DNA of 64,000 bases from positions 62,001 to 126,000 of the forward strand of contig JANNSJ010000047.1 of the NCBI GenBank assembly GCA_031402435.1, written 5' to 3'. This document shows, piece after piece, positions 1 through 7,514 of the stretch. This stretch comes from UBA11986 sp031402435 (GTDB taxonomy: Bacteria; Bacteroidota; Ignavibacteria; UBA10030; UBA6906). The number at the start of each line of letters is the position of its first letter. The stretch's first letter is position 1. Under the pieces are notes generated by a model. That model did not search any database. It saw only the letters and a program-made list of their open reading frames with translations, and had not been told where the DNA came from. The position numbers were made by a program, and so were the translations under genes.

Positions 1-69
1 GAAAGTAACAAAGAGAACTTTCCCGAAATCGAATCCCTGCGGCTAGGATAAATCTGTTCTGAGGTTCAT

Positions 70-113
70 GTGATTTCGGCATCATACCAAGGAGCAATGA
101 GCGCCGAAATCAC
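70..113. repeat. Perfect hairpin 1 of a hairpin cluster
   Basis: GTGATTTCGGC at 70-80 is the exact reverse complement of GCCGAAATCAC at 103-113, giving an 11-bp stem with a 22-nt loop. It is the first of four strong hairpins in 390 bp of DNA with no credible gene. Function unknown. Confidence 0.7.
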
Positions 114-141
114 AAACATGGTTGGTCTTCCCACACACACA

Positions 142-208
142 GCCATCGATTTCGGGAACCCTCTGGTTTGGGTGCGTTCAAAAACCAGAGCCACCCGAAA
201 CCGATGGC
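142..208. repeat. Long interrupted hairpin 2 of the cluster
   Basis: Three stacked complementary blocks fold on each other: GCCATCG with CGATGGC (142-148/202-208), TTTCGGG with CCCGAAA (150-156/194-200) and CTCTGGTTT with AAACCAGAG (161-169/182-190). That is 23 base pairs broken only by small bulges. Random drift would not keep this, so it is a structured RNA, a protein-binding site or the arm of a mobile element. Confidence 0.7.
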
Positions 209-239
209 CGTCTGCGGCAGGAGAACATTGCAAACCGTT

Positions 240-300
240 GCGATTCCGTCGGCATGGAATGTCCGCTGGGAATAGTACATCCTTCCAAAGACGGAATCGC
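240..300. repeat. Hairpin 3 of the cluster
   Basis: GCGATTCCGTC at 240-250 and GACGGAATCGC at 290-300 are exact reverse complements (11 bp). Inside them GGAATGT and ACAT-CC-TTCC can form a second, bulged stem. Part of the same non-coding cluster. Confidence 0.65.
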
Positions 301-360
301 CAGCATCACCCACGATCTTTATCATCGGTGAGCGTTTCGGTTTCGGGAAGGCTTTCTTTG

Positions 361-390
361 GTTACTTTCTTTGGCCTCAAAGAAAGTAAC
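361..390. repeat. Hairpin 4 of the cluster
   Basis: GTTACTTTCTTTG and CAAAGAAAGTAAC form a perfect 13-bp stem around a GCCT tetraloop. The first 15 bases of the window resemble the right arm, so another copy may lie just outside. It has no T-run, so it does not look like an ordinary terminator. From 391 to about 440 nothing else is recognisable. Confidence 0.7.
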
Positions 391-441
391 GTCAGGCTTC
401 TGGAGGGGCGACTTCGATTTTCGGAGCGCGATAAAAAATCC

Positions 442-509
442 TAACCTCAGAGAACGCGGAGAACAATCATATTATTTTTCCTCTGCGACCTCAGCGTACT
501 CTGCGGTTA
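442..509. repeat. Palindromic intergenic repeat, copy 1
   Basis: The element starts TAACCTCAGAG and ends CTCTGCGGTTA, with arms made of degenerate CAGAG/CTCTG units. A larger block of about 120 bp (about 413-531) containing it recurs directly downstream, sharing the lead-in GATTTT...CGATAAAAA. It is a dispersed non-coding repeat of unknown mechanism. Confidence 0.65.
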
Positions 510-559
510 TATTTACCCTCAGATTTATGATTTGAGATTTTGGGGCCCGATAAAAACAC

Positions 560-636
560 TAACCGCAGAGATCACAGAGAGCGCCGAGAAAAGATATATA
601 TTTTTCCCTCTGCGTCCTCCGTGTACTCTGCGGTTC
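560..636. repeat. Palindromic intergenic repeat, copy 2
   Basis: This is the second tandem copy of the CAGAG/CTCTG palindrome, starting TAACCGCAGAG and ending CTCTGCGGTT. Together with copy 1 it fills the interval before the gene ending at 674. One arm of the same family appears again at 34404-34433. Confidence 0.65.
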
Positions 637-673
637 ATTTACATTGAGATTGATGGTTTGAGATTTGGAATTC

Positions 674-1603
674 TTACTCCTGTGCATCCACTGCAACCTT
701 TTGTCTCCACCAGTTCACGGCACTGTCGGTTGCTTCCTTCGAGACATCCACAAGCTCTATGATGGGGCCGAGCAGCATGGACTGTCCGGTGAGGAGCTTG
801 GACTTCGTTTCGTTGTTCTTCGCATCCTCTCCATAATGGACGGCGGCAAGCTTCTGTTGCAGCGGCGAGTAGCGTGCCTTCTCGGACTTGAGTTGATCAT
901 TCCATTGCTTCGGAAGTGCTTTCAGGAATTCATTCTCGGCGGCGATGTGTTTCTCCATCGCCTTGACTCTCAAAGCATGCGACAGTTTCGGATCGGGGAA
1001 ACGGCCTGCCTCACCACCATCCACGAGTGGAATCTTCTTTGCTTCCGCTCCCTCCCACTCGCCGATTTCCTGGTGCTTCTTGTCCCGTTGTTCGCGAAGC
1101 GCCACTTTCTTCTTTGTTATCTCCATGATGTTCTGGACATCGGCAGCGAGTTGCTGGTTCAGGTTTTGGTATTCCTCAAGAGCGGCATTTACTGCTGCTG
1201 GCTCGGGCGCAAGGGCTTTCGTGAATCCCATTTGCTTGTTCATCTCCATCGCATACTTTACCTTCTCTGCCGGACTCATGGAGGCGAGCTTCCGCTTCAC
1301 CTCTTCGGGATCGACTTTCTTCATCGCATCGACGGTGGGTTGGGCAAGCACCTTGCCGACCTTCGAGATTCTTTCCGTTATCTCATCGACCTTCTGTTCT
1401 GTCGGCTTGAAGAATTTCTCCGTGTTGCAGTTGAGCATTACGCCTTCGCCGGTACATTCGGCGCGGGCAAATGCAGCCTTCACATCCGCCGGTGGACCGG
1501 GGACTTTGTCATAGAGTTCGATGATATTCACTTTTACCATCTCCTGACTGTACGATGGAACGGAAAGGAGAAGGAAGAGCAAGAAAGAAACGATGCGTGT
1601 CAT
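674..1603 (-). CDS. Secreted hypothetical protein, helical
   Basis: A 309-residue protein whose chosen start at 1603 follows a good AGGAG ribosome-binding site and opens with a classic signal peptide (MTRIVSFLLFLLLSVPSYSQ). The reading frame stays open further upstream, but that stretch is not protein-like and runs into an intergenic hairpin. The mature part is highly charged and probably mostly helical, with one early Cys pair (AECTGEGVMLNC) that could form a disulfide in the periplasm. I do not recognise a family. It stands alone, between the repeat-rich left end and the anti-sigma gene. Function unknown. Confidence 0.75.
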   Translation of the reverse strand: MTRIVSFLLFLLLSVPSYSQEMVKVNIIELYDKVPGPPADVKAAFARAECTGEGVMLNCNTEKFFKPTEQKVDEITERISKVGKVLAQPTVDAMKKVDPEEVKRKLASMSPAEKVKYAMEMNKQMGFTKALAPEPAAVNAALEEYQNLNQQLAADVQNIMEITKKKVALREQRDKKHQEIGEWEGAEAKKIPLVDGGEAGRFPDPKLSHALRVKAMEKHIAAENEFLKALPKQWNDQLKSEKARYSPLQQKLAAVHYGEDAKNNETKSKLLTGQSMLLGPIIELVDVSKEATDSAVNWWRQKVAVDAQE

Positions 1604-1736
1604 TGGTAAATCTCCTGGGTTGTGTTGAATGGGAAACAAGATAACATTTGGGATGAAGAGTGGCAATATGCAGAAACGCCGTGAAGGGCGTCTGCCTCGT
1701 CCAAAACGATTTGATATGAGGCTGTCTAATAAGTCC

Positions 1737-1816
1737 GTAGTGGCGGGACATTGTCCCGCACGTTGGGCAAATTCCCTATTAAAAGCCCGTGCGGCGTCGG
1801 GGGGCGTCCCCACTAC
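1737..1816. repeat. Palindromic intergenic element
   Basis: GTAGTGG at 1737-1743 and CCACTAC at 1810-1816 bound an 80-bp block that holds a perfect inner hairpin, GCGGGACA/TGTCCCGC (1743-1759). It resembles small non-autonomous repeats. It lies between the secreted protein and the anti-sigma gene; the rest of 1604-1850 shows nothing. Confidence 0.45.
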
Positions 1817-1850
1817 ACCATGAAGCAGACTTTTTGGACACCCTCACCAA

Positions 1851-2282
1851 CTAGTTCTCCCGAAGCACTTCTTCGGTCAGGAACCACACCAATGCCGCAC
1901 ACCCGGCGGCAATATACAGCGGGAGATTTGACACCGGCTCGGAAGAACCGTTCGTGAACCACGCATGAACAAGCGGCCACTTCCAGAACACGACCCCGGC
2001 GAAACCGATCAAGGCAACGGCAAACACTCCTACGAGAGTAATCCTATCAAGTTGCGAGAGACGCTCATGCTTGCGTGTAAACTGCGCTCTGAGCCAGAGA
2101 ATGCGGTACGAAACGGGGAGAACCGTTTCTCCGGGAACGTGCTGCAATGCTGTGGCAACAGTAACGGTCTCACGACAGAAAGGACAGGATTCCGAATGCG
2201 AATGCAGCTCGCTGGCCCAATTGCCGGACTTCAGTGCGAGTACGACATCATGCTCGCGTGGACATGGTTGAGTGTTCATCAT
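1851..2282 (-). CDS. Anti-sigma factor with zinc-finger-like N-terminus
   Basis: A 143-residue membrane protein. The N-terminal cytoplasmic part has the HSHSESCPFCRE signature (His-x3-Cys-x2-Cys), typical of zinc-binding anti-sigma domains that hold an ECF sigma factor. Two hydrophobic segments follow (about residues 82-102 and 122-138). Its start codon overlaps the sigma-factor stop by four bases (ATGA), so the two are translated together and would be made in balance. The periplasmic part between the membrane spans is very short, so it may sense a membrane state or a partner rather than a large ligand. Role assigned from motif plus position. Confidence 0.8.
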   Translation of the reverse strand: MMNTQPCPREHDVVLALKSGNWASELHSHSESCPFCRETVTVATALQHVPGETVLPVSYRILWLRAQFTRKHERLSQLDRITLVGVFAVALIGFAGVVFWKWPLVHAWFTNGSSEPVSNLPLYIAAGCAALVWFLTEEVLREN

Positions 2283-2782
2283 TCTCCCTTTCTGACTCCC
2301 ATTGCGTTGAGAATACCCAGAAGCTTTTGCTTTGCCCGGAACAACAACACACGAACGCTTTTTTCCTTCACACTCAACATCGTGGCGATCTCTTTGTGGT
2401 CATATCCTTCCACGTAAGCGAGCCAGAGGAGTGACCGGTGTTGCGGTGAGAGTTGTTCAAGGGCGCCTTCCACACTATGACGCGTGCTCATATTGCGTTC
2501 CTCATGTCTGGATGGAATATCGCCGACGCCTTCACTCTCCCACTGCACATCCCGCTTCGTACGCCGCCAGTGATCACGGATGAGGTTTGTCGCCGTTGTG
2601 AACAAGTACGATTTGAGTTTCGCATCGGTCGGCTCTTTGAGATCACTTTGCAATACGCGGACGTACGATTCCTGGAACACGTCATCTGCGATTGCCTTCT
2701 CGCCCGCTACTCTCAGCAGGTACGACAACAACGGCTTCGATGTTTGCTCGTAGAAGACTTTGAACCGCTCCTCGTCCATCAT
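2279..2782 (-). CDS. ECF RNA polymerase sigma factor
   Basis: 167 residues, the normal size of an extracytoplasmic-function sigma-70 factor. Region 2 is seen as LLSYLLRVAGEKAIADDVFQ through SYLFTTATNLIRDHWRR, and region 4 as LSPQHRSLLWLAYVEGYDHK followed by the helix-turn-helix EIATMLSVKEKSVRVLLFRA. It should direct RNA polymerase to a stress or envelope regulon once released by the anti-sigma factor encoded immediately downstream. A membrane-protein gene sits 49 bp upstream in the same direction, making a probable three-gene operon. Confidence 0.92.
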   Translation of the reverse strand: MMDEERFKVFYEQTSKPLLSYLLRVAGEKAIADDVFQESYVRVLQSDLKEPTDAKLKSYLFTTATNLIRDHWRRTKRDVQWESEGVGDIPSRHEERNMSTRHSVEGALEQLSPQHRSLLWLAYVEGYDHKEIATMLSVKEKSVRVLLFRAKQKLLGILNAMGVRKGE

Positions 2783-2831
2783 TGTATGAAGGTCATCTCA
2801 ACGCGGCGGCTTCGTTCCTGATTGCTCCAGT

Positions 2832-3305
2832 TCAATGCTTGCCTTCCCGGCCATCGAGCCTCCATTTTTTGACCAATGAGCTCGTCACGTAAGCAACAAC
2901 GAGAAGGCCTGCGCCCAGAACTGCCGAAAGATTTCCCCAGAATTTCAAATCCACAACCTTGCGAGCATAGTTGATGTCTGCCTCGTTGCTAAACAAGGAA
3001 GCATTCATGTAGAAGGCAAATCCTAAAAACAGAAACACCACACCAGCCTGAACGAACCTGAGCACACGATTGCGGGGGTTCTCTGCTGTTGGAGCAGGGT
3101 CTTCGAGAAATTTCTGTCCCTGCTCGGTCTGCATAAACTCGATGACTTCTTTCGCCGTTCCAAACTTGTCGATGAGGCGGTTAATGGACTCGGAGCGCTG
3201 CAGCCGGGCTTTGGCAACGGTATTCTGTCTCTGAAAAAGGTACCAGAATACCGCCGGGACGGAAGTAAATGCAATCACAACCAATAAGAATTCATCTGAT
3301 GCCAT
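2832..3305 (-). CDS. Small membrane protein upstream of ECF sigma
   Basis: 157 residues with an N-terminal transmembrane helix (about residues 5-24), a charged cytoplasmic-looking stretch (KARLQRSESINRLIDKFGTA), and two more hydrophobic helices (about 85-105 and 123-142). The arrangement resembles the DUF6249-like small membrane proteins often found beside ECF sigma genes in Bacteroidota, but I assign no family. It is the first gene of the likely operon with the sigma and anti-sigma factors, so it may be a product of, or an input to, that switch. Confidence 0.75.
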   Translation of the reverse strand: MASDEFLLVVIAFTSVPAVFWYLFQRQNTVAKARLQRSESINRLIDKFGTAKEVIEFMQTEQGQKFLEDPAPTAENPRNRVLRFVQAGVVFLFLGFAFYMNASLFSNEADINYARKVVDLKFWGNLSAVLGAGLLVVAYVTSSLVKKWRLDGREGKH

Positions 3306-3354
3306 GCCTGACTCCTGAGAAGTTCAACGTTGTATCATGATCATTCAATGGTAA

Positions 3355-3378
3355 GACGTACGAGACAGGTGGAAGGTT
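3355..3378 (-). promoter_or_regulatory. Possible ECF-type promoter
   Basis: Reading the minus strand, AACC (3378-3375) is separated by 16 bases from CGTC (3358-3355). An AAC element and a CGTC element at this spacing are the usual pattern for ECF sigma promoters. It lies about 50 bp before the start of the membrane-protein gene that heads the sigma operon, so it could be an autoregulatory site. Based on pattern only. Confidence 0.35.
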
Positions 3379-3405
3379 AACAGTCGGGCGTCCAAAAATA
3401 ACCGT

Positions 3406-3771
3406 CTACTTCAACGGGGCGTCATATCGATCACCGTGGCTTTTCGGAACTGAAATGACAAGGAATGAGACATCCGCAGACGATTCATTCCGGAACTGGT
3501 GCGGAACACCCGGCGGGATTTCGACACCCTGATGCTTCTTGAGGATGATTGTTTGAGAGTCCGTTGCAATCACTGCTTCGCCTTCAAGGACGTAGAAAAA
3601 CTGTCGGGAGAGTTTGTGGAAGTGCGTTGTCTCTGATTTACCCGGAGGAACTCGCTCTTGAATCACGCTGACGTCGTCCCTCTTCAAGAGATGCCAACCG
3701 TCGCATCCATCACCCCAGATGTAATGCTCAGAAGGCTTTGTGTCCACGACATTGAGATGGTCTGCCATCAT
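3406..3771 (-). CDS. Cupin-domain protein
   Basis: 121 residues forming one small cupin barrel. Motif 1 is visible as HFHKLSRQFFYVLEGEAVI (metal ligands His-x-His...Glu-like) and motif 2 as PPGVPHQFRNES. Single-domain cupins of this size bind a metal and serve as sugar isomerases, dioxygenases or simple binding proteins; the sequence does not say which. The gene is a likely single transcription unit, with divergent regulatory DNA upstream toward the XRE operon. Function beyond the fold is unknown. Confidence 0.8.
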   Translation of the reverse strand: MMADHLNVVDTKPSEHYIWGDGCDGWHLLKRDDVSVIQERVPPGKSETTHFHKLSRQFFYVLEGEAVIATDSQTIILKKHQGVEIPPGVPHQFRNESSADVSFLVISVPKSHGDRYDAPLK

Positions 3772-3980
3772 TACCTCACAACAATGTTTGATATCCGTTC
3801 ACGAACACCTTCACAGCAAAATAGAGGACAATGCTGCCGAAGCAAGCGAGAACCCCGCATGATAATCGAAGAGAGGGATGAACCTGGAATGGGGTACGCA
3901 TCGCTTGTCCAACAATATGAAGGAATTGTCAAAAACTCAAGACTGGCAATTCACTTAAGGAGGACAGGAAATATTCTGTA

Positions 3981-4040
3981 AAGAATACTTGACAAACGAT
4001 TTTCGCCGCAGTATATTAGTCGTGTCAAGAATACTTTACA
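3981..4040 (+). promoter_or_regulatory. Sigma-70 promoter flanked by repeated operator
   Basis: A near-consensus promoter is present: TTGACA at 3989-3994, a 17-base spacer, and TATATT at 4012-4017. Two copies of a 14-base sequence, AAGAATACTTGACA (3981-3994) and AAGAATACTTTACA (4027-4040), differ at one base. The first overlaps the -35 box and the second covers the expected start of transcription. Each copy is itself nearly palindromic. This is the layout of a repressor operator, and the XRE-type regulator encoded in the same operon is the obvious candidate ligand. A GGAGG ribosome-binding site follows at 4047-4051. Confidence 0.7.
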
Positions 4041-4055
4041 TTCAACGGAGGATAT

Positions 4056-4442
4056 ATGATGGCACTAACCGGAACAGGCCGGAAATTGATTCCGGTACTC
4101 ACCTTTGTTTCAACATGGTTCATCGCACGGGGAATTCTTGAACTGGATGACATCAATCCTGCGCTGCGTGTCGCCGCCGCCCTGCTTCCAATCCCCCCAT
4201 TCTCATTCATGCTCTGGCAAATTATCAAAGGGGTCAGGCAGATGGACGAGCTTGAGCAGCGCATACACCTGGAGGCTCTTGCAGTCGCCTTTCCACTCTC
4301 CATGATTCTCTTGATGACGTTGGGCCTCTTGGAACTTGCAATAGAGCTACCAGCCGAAGATCTTAGCTACCGTCATGTGTGGGCATTACTTCCAGCGCTC
4401 TACTTCGCCGGACTGGCCCTTGCACGGAGGCGTTATCAATGA
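4056..4442 (+). CDS. Small four-helix membrane protein, XRE partner
   Basis: 128 residues with four predicted transmembrane helices (about 12-28, 40-60, 82-102 and 108-124) separated by a charged stretch, GVRQMDELEQRIHLEALAVA. It starts 5 bases after a strong GGAGG ribosome-binding site, and its stop overlaps the next start as ATGA. Small membrane proteins paired with an XRE repressor in this way are widespread; their biochemical role is generally unknown. One of very few plus-strand genes in this half of the window. Confidence 0.85.
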   Translation: MMALTGTGRKLIPVLTFVSTWFIARGILELDDINPALRVAAALLPIPPFSFMLWQIIKGVRQMDELEQRIHLEALAVAFPLSMILLMTLGLLELAIELPAEDLSYRHVWALLPALYFAGLALARRRYQ

Positions 4443-4636
4443 AGAACAAGATTCGTTCGATGCGTACCGAACGGAACTGGTCGCAGGAGGAGATGGCGCA
4501 AAAGCTCGGAGTCTCGCGCCAGACCGTGAACGCAATCGAGAATGACAAATATGACCCGATGCTGCCACTGGCGTACAAAATTGCCAGGGCATTCGGGAAG
4601 AGGATTGAAGATGTATTTCAGTTGGATGAGAGATAG
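4439..4636 (+). CDS. XRE-family helix-turn-helix regulator
   Basis: A 65-residue protein that is little more than one Cro/CI-type DNA-binding domain: RNWSQEEMAQKLGVSRQTVN is the helix-turn-helix and ENDKYDPMLPLAYKIARAFG the following helices, ending in the IEDVF stretch typical of short YozG-like regulators. The start at 4439 overlaps the membrane-protein stop (ATGA); a longer in-frame opening upstream is shadow. It probably represses its own operon by binding the duplicated AAGAATACTT sites at the promoter. Confidence 0.9.
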   Translation: MKNKIRSMRTERNWSQEEMAQKLGVSRQTVNAIENDKYDPMLPLAYKIARAFGKRIEDVFQLDER

Positions 4637-4648
4637 GCGAAGGTCCGC

Positions 4649-5143
4649 TCAGCTATTGTCGAACAAGGTAGTATGCGACGCAGTCTTGTTGAAGCCGGAC
4701 GTCGCCATCACCACAATGTTTCTCAACATAATCAGACCAGGCTGCTTCAGAATTCGCGTGAACTCAGCTGCGGCCTCTGGCGTCGCAAACCAGTGGAAGG
4801 CCTGCGCTGCCACCACCACATCAACAGAGTGATCAGGAAGTGTAGTGAGAGTAGCTTCACCATTTACAGAATGAAATCCAGAGAACGATGTAAGCGATTC
4901 TTCCGCTCGCGCGCTCATCGGTGCGTTTGGCTCAACTCCATACACAGTGAAACCGTTTTCGAGCAACAGCGTCGAGAAGATTCCTGTTCCGGATCCGATA
5001 TCAGCAACTGAAAGCGGTGCAGATAAAGTGGCGTGGAGTTTTTTCTTGATAGAATCAAGCAGCGCTTGCGGATAGGACGGCCGATGCTTTACATAAGCAT
5101 CGGCACGACTGGAGAAACGATCTTTGGGTTTGAAGTCGATCAT
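4649..5143 (-). pseudogene. Truncated class I SAM methyltransferase
   Basis: The 164-residue product begins like a full-length methyltransferase of the UbiE/Methyltransf_11 type (MIDFKPKDRFSSRADAYVKH). It has the SAM motif VADIGSGTGIF, an acidic GVEPN and the AQAFHWF block. After EFTRILKQPG the family normally continues for about 90-100 residues, but here it runs into an unrelated tail and stops, 13 bp from the 3' end of the convergent XRE gene. The SAM pocket is present but the C-terminal substrate cap is missing. It is probably a decayed gene cut at this junction. Start chosen at the Met before the conserved beginning. Confidence 0.7.
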
Positions 5144-5210
5144 ACTCGTATCATTGGCGGGGTATGCAAGATACGGCCCGGAATGCCAACACGAGAAGTC
5201 ACAGCGGACT

Positions 5211-6152
5211 TTAGTCGTGCTGGCTCTCGAGCCAACGCTCTGCATCAATAGCAGCCATGCAACCTGTGCCGGCTGCAGTTACCGCCTGACGATACAGGCT
5301 GTCCGCAACGTCACCGGCGGCAAAGACTCCTGCAATATTGGTCTTCGTGCTGCCCGGTTGCACTTTGAGGTAGCCAACCGCATCCATATCGAGCTTGCCC
5401 TTGAACAGATCGGTGTTGGGCTTGTGGCCGATTCCCATGAACACTCCATCAGACCGCATTGTTGTTGTTGTACCGGTCTTGAGGTTCTTCAACTTTACTG
5501 CGTTGACAGTCTTCTTGCCATTATCGGTTTTGCCAAGTATCTCTTCAACAACTGAATCCCACACGAATGCAATCTTCGGATTCTTCTGCGCCTTGTCCTG
5601 CATGATCTTCGATGCGCGAAGCGAATCACGACGATGCACAATCGTCACCTTGGTGGCAAACTTGGTGAGGAACGTTGCCTCTTCAATTGCCGTATCGCCG
5701 CCGCCCACCACAATCACTTCGAGTCCTTTGAAAAAGAACCCATCGCATGTTGCGCACGCCGACACACCATATCCCATATACTCCTTTTCCGAAGGAAGGT
5801 CGAGCAGCTTTGCTGTCGCTCCCGTTGAAACGATAACAGCATCCGCCGTGTACAGTTCATCATCCGCCCAAACCTTGAACGGTCGTGATGAGAAATCCAC
5901 TTTTGTTATGAGCTTGTACAACGACGTGGCGCCAAACCGATGTGCCTGCTCACGAAACACCTCCATCAACTCCGGCCCCATGATGCCCTTGGCAAAACCC
6001 GGATAGTTTTCCACTTCCGTGGTAATCGTGAGCTGACCGCCCGGTTGCATTCCTTCAAAGACCACGGGATTCAGACTTGCACGAGCAGCATACAACGCAG
6101 CCGTAAACCCGGCCGGACCCGAACCAATGATGATGAGTTTATGATGATTCAT
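5211..6152 (-). CDS. trxB: Thioredoxin-disulfide reductase
   Basis: A 313-residue NADPH- and FAD-dependent reductase that keeps thioredoxin reduced in the cytoplasm. The FAD-binding GSGPAGFTAALYAARA is near the N-terminus, the redox-active CATC pair is followed by DGFFFKG, the NADPH motif is GGGDTAIEEA, and the C-terminal GVFAAGDVAD closes the FAD site. Length is standard. I place the start at 6152 (MNHHKLIIIGSG), preceded by GGAGA; an in-frame Met four codons upstream is less likely. It sits just downstream of queG in the same direction. Confidence 0.96.
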   Translation of the reverse strand: MNHHKLIIIGSGPAGFTAALYAARASLNPVVFEGMQPGGQLTITTEVENYPGFAKGIMGPELMEVFREQAHRFGATSLYKLITKVDFSSRPFKVWADDELYTADAVIVSTGATAKLLDLPSEKEYMGYGVSACATCDGFFFKGLEVIVVGGGDTAIEEATFLTKFATKVTIVHRRDSLRASKIMQDKAQKNPKIAFVWDSVVEEILGKTDNGKKTVNAVKLKNLKTGTTTTMRSDGVFMGIGHKPNTDLFKGKLDMDAVGYLKVQPGSTKTNIAGVFAAGDVADSLYRQAVTAAGTGCMAAIDAERWLESQHD

Positions 6153-6185
6153 TACGTTCTCCATTCTTCGTGTATCACCAGAGTA

Positions 6186-7130
6186 CTACAACTTGTCCTG
6201 GGATTTATTTTCCAGAACAATCCCAACGTTGCGCGTTATTCCCTCCCGCTTCGTCCGTTTGATGGGACTTCCCTTAAACTTTCCTGAAAACTCTTCTTGC
6301 GTCATTCCCTTCCACTCCTCGAGCTTCGGCGAGACATTCCATGCTCTCGGCTCAAACCGAGCCTCGTTCGTTTCGGTCGAGAACTTGTGATTCCACGGAC
6401 ATACATCCTGACAAATATCACAGCCGTAGATCCAATTCTCAAAATGCTCTTTCGCGTCACTGACAATCTCACCGCGATGTTCGATGGAGAGATATGAAAT
6501 GCACCGGTTCGAGTCAACGACATACGGTTCAACAATTGCGTCCGTCGGGCAGGCTTCAATGCAAAGCGTGCAACTGCCGCAGTGGTCAGTTGCCGGTGCG
6601 TCGTAATCGAGTTCGAGCGTCGTGATCAACTCGCCGAGAAACACCCACGAGCCGTGGTCCTGCGTGATGACGTTCGTATGTTTCGCAATCCACCCGATGC
6701 CGGCTCGTTGCGCCCACACTTTGTCCATCACCGGACCCGTGTCCACATAATACCGTCCGTCGATTCCCGGAAACTCTGGCTGCATCCACGCCCAGAGCTG
6801 CTTCAGCTTCCCGACGAGTATGTCATGGTAATCATCGCCCCAAGCATAGCGCGAGATTTTTCCGACGTCAGGCTCGCTCGAGTGTTGAACGGGAGTATAG
6901 TAATTGAGGGCAACACAGATGACAGATTTTGCGCCGGGTACGATGACGGCTGGATCAGTCCGTTTCTCAACATTACGTGCCATCCAATCCATTGAGCCTT
7001 GATAGCCGCGGCTCAACCATTCCTGCAGATGCGCTGCCTCTTCATCGAGCTGTTCTACTCTTGCAATACCAACTTTGGTAAAGCCGAGTTCCAAGGCCTT
7101 GAGTTTGATTCTCTCTGTTGCACCAGCCAT
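6186..7130 (-). CDS. queG: Epoxyqueuosine reductase
   Basis: A 314-residue iron-sulfur, cobalamin-dependent enzyme that converts epoxyqueuosine to queuosine in tRNA, the last step of queuosine synthesis. The N-terminal B12-binding part includes RYAWGDDYHD and DTGPVMDKVWAQRAGIGW. Two 4Fe-4S clusters follow: CGSCTLCIEACPTDAI with an outlying Cys in DSNRC, and CDICQDVCPWN. The protein is the short form without C-terminal HEAT repeats. An ATG start at 7130 is preferred over a GTG one codon earlier. It depends on cobalamin, like the MetH encoded in this window. Confidence 0.95.
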   Translation of the reverse strand: MAGATERIKLKALELGFTKVGIARVEQLDEEAAHLQEWLSRGYQGSMDWMARNVEKRTDPAVIVPGAKSVICVALNYYTPVQHSSEPDVGKISRYAWGDDYHDILVGKLKQLWAWMQPEFPGIDGRYYVDTGPVMDKVWAQRAGIGWIAKHTNVITQDHGSWVFLGELITTLELDYDAPATDHCGSCTLCIEACPTDAIVEPYVVDSNRCISYLSIEHRGEIVSDAKEHFENWIYGCDICQDVCPWNHKFSTETNEARFEPRAWNVSPKLEEWKGMTQEEFSGKFKGSPIKRTKREGITRNVGIVLENKSQDKL

Positions 7131-7151
7131 CACTCAACTCTCATTCTACAT

Positions 7152-7469
7152 TCACCATGCACTTGCCGGCTTCTCCACAAACACATTCTCCCCTTCCACC
7201 CTCACCTCATACACTTTTGCTTTCCCACTGCCAACTTTTGGTTGGCCGTCTTCAAGACAGAACGCCCATCCATGCATTGGGCAGGTAAGGTACAAACCGT
7301 CGAGCGTGCCTTGATGCAACATGGAGAAATGCTGGTGAGGACAAACATTGTTGATGGCATACACTTTCCCGTCAACCCGCCACAGCGCAATCGCTTCATT
7401 TTCAACATGCACGAGTGTACCACGCCGTTCGTGAAGATCGGATGTCCTTGCCACTTTCACAAACTCCAC
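7152..7469 (-). CDS. Rieske-type [2Fe-2S] ferredoxin
   Basis: 105 residues forming a single Rieske domain. Cluster ligands are CPHQHF and, 18-20 residues later, CPMHGW, giving the Cys-x-His...Cys-x2-His pattern. Such small soluble proteins pass electrons to oxygenases or nitrite-reductase-like partners; none is adjacent, so the partner is unknown. The start is a GTG at 7469 supported by an AGGAG ribosome-binding site five bases upstream. It follows the metallo-beta-lactamase gene by 45 bp and may share its transcript. Confidence 0.9.
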   Translation of the reverse strand: MEFVKVARTSDLHERRGTLVHVENEAIALWRVDGKVYAINNVCPHQHFSMLHQGTLDGLYLTCPMHGWAFCLEDGQPKVGSGKAKVYEVRVEGENVFVEKPASAW

Positions 7470-7514
7470 GTCACTCCTACTTATGATAACAAATCCTTGT
7501 TCCCGATGGGGATC

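Noticed and set aside
70..444. 124-codon open frame at the left end
   Set aside because: It runs through the perfect hairpins and has no protein-like character.
60..665. CRISPR array in the repeat-rich left end
   Set aside because: The stems differ from one another and there are no regular repeat-spacer units or cas genes.
665..1609. 314-codon plus-strand open frame
   Set aside because: Antisense to the signal-peptide protein at 674-1603, whose start has an AGGAG site; the plus frame looks like a Leu/Arg-rich shadow.
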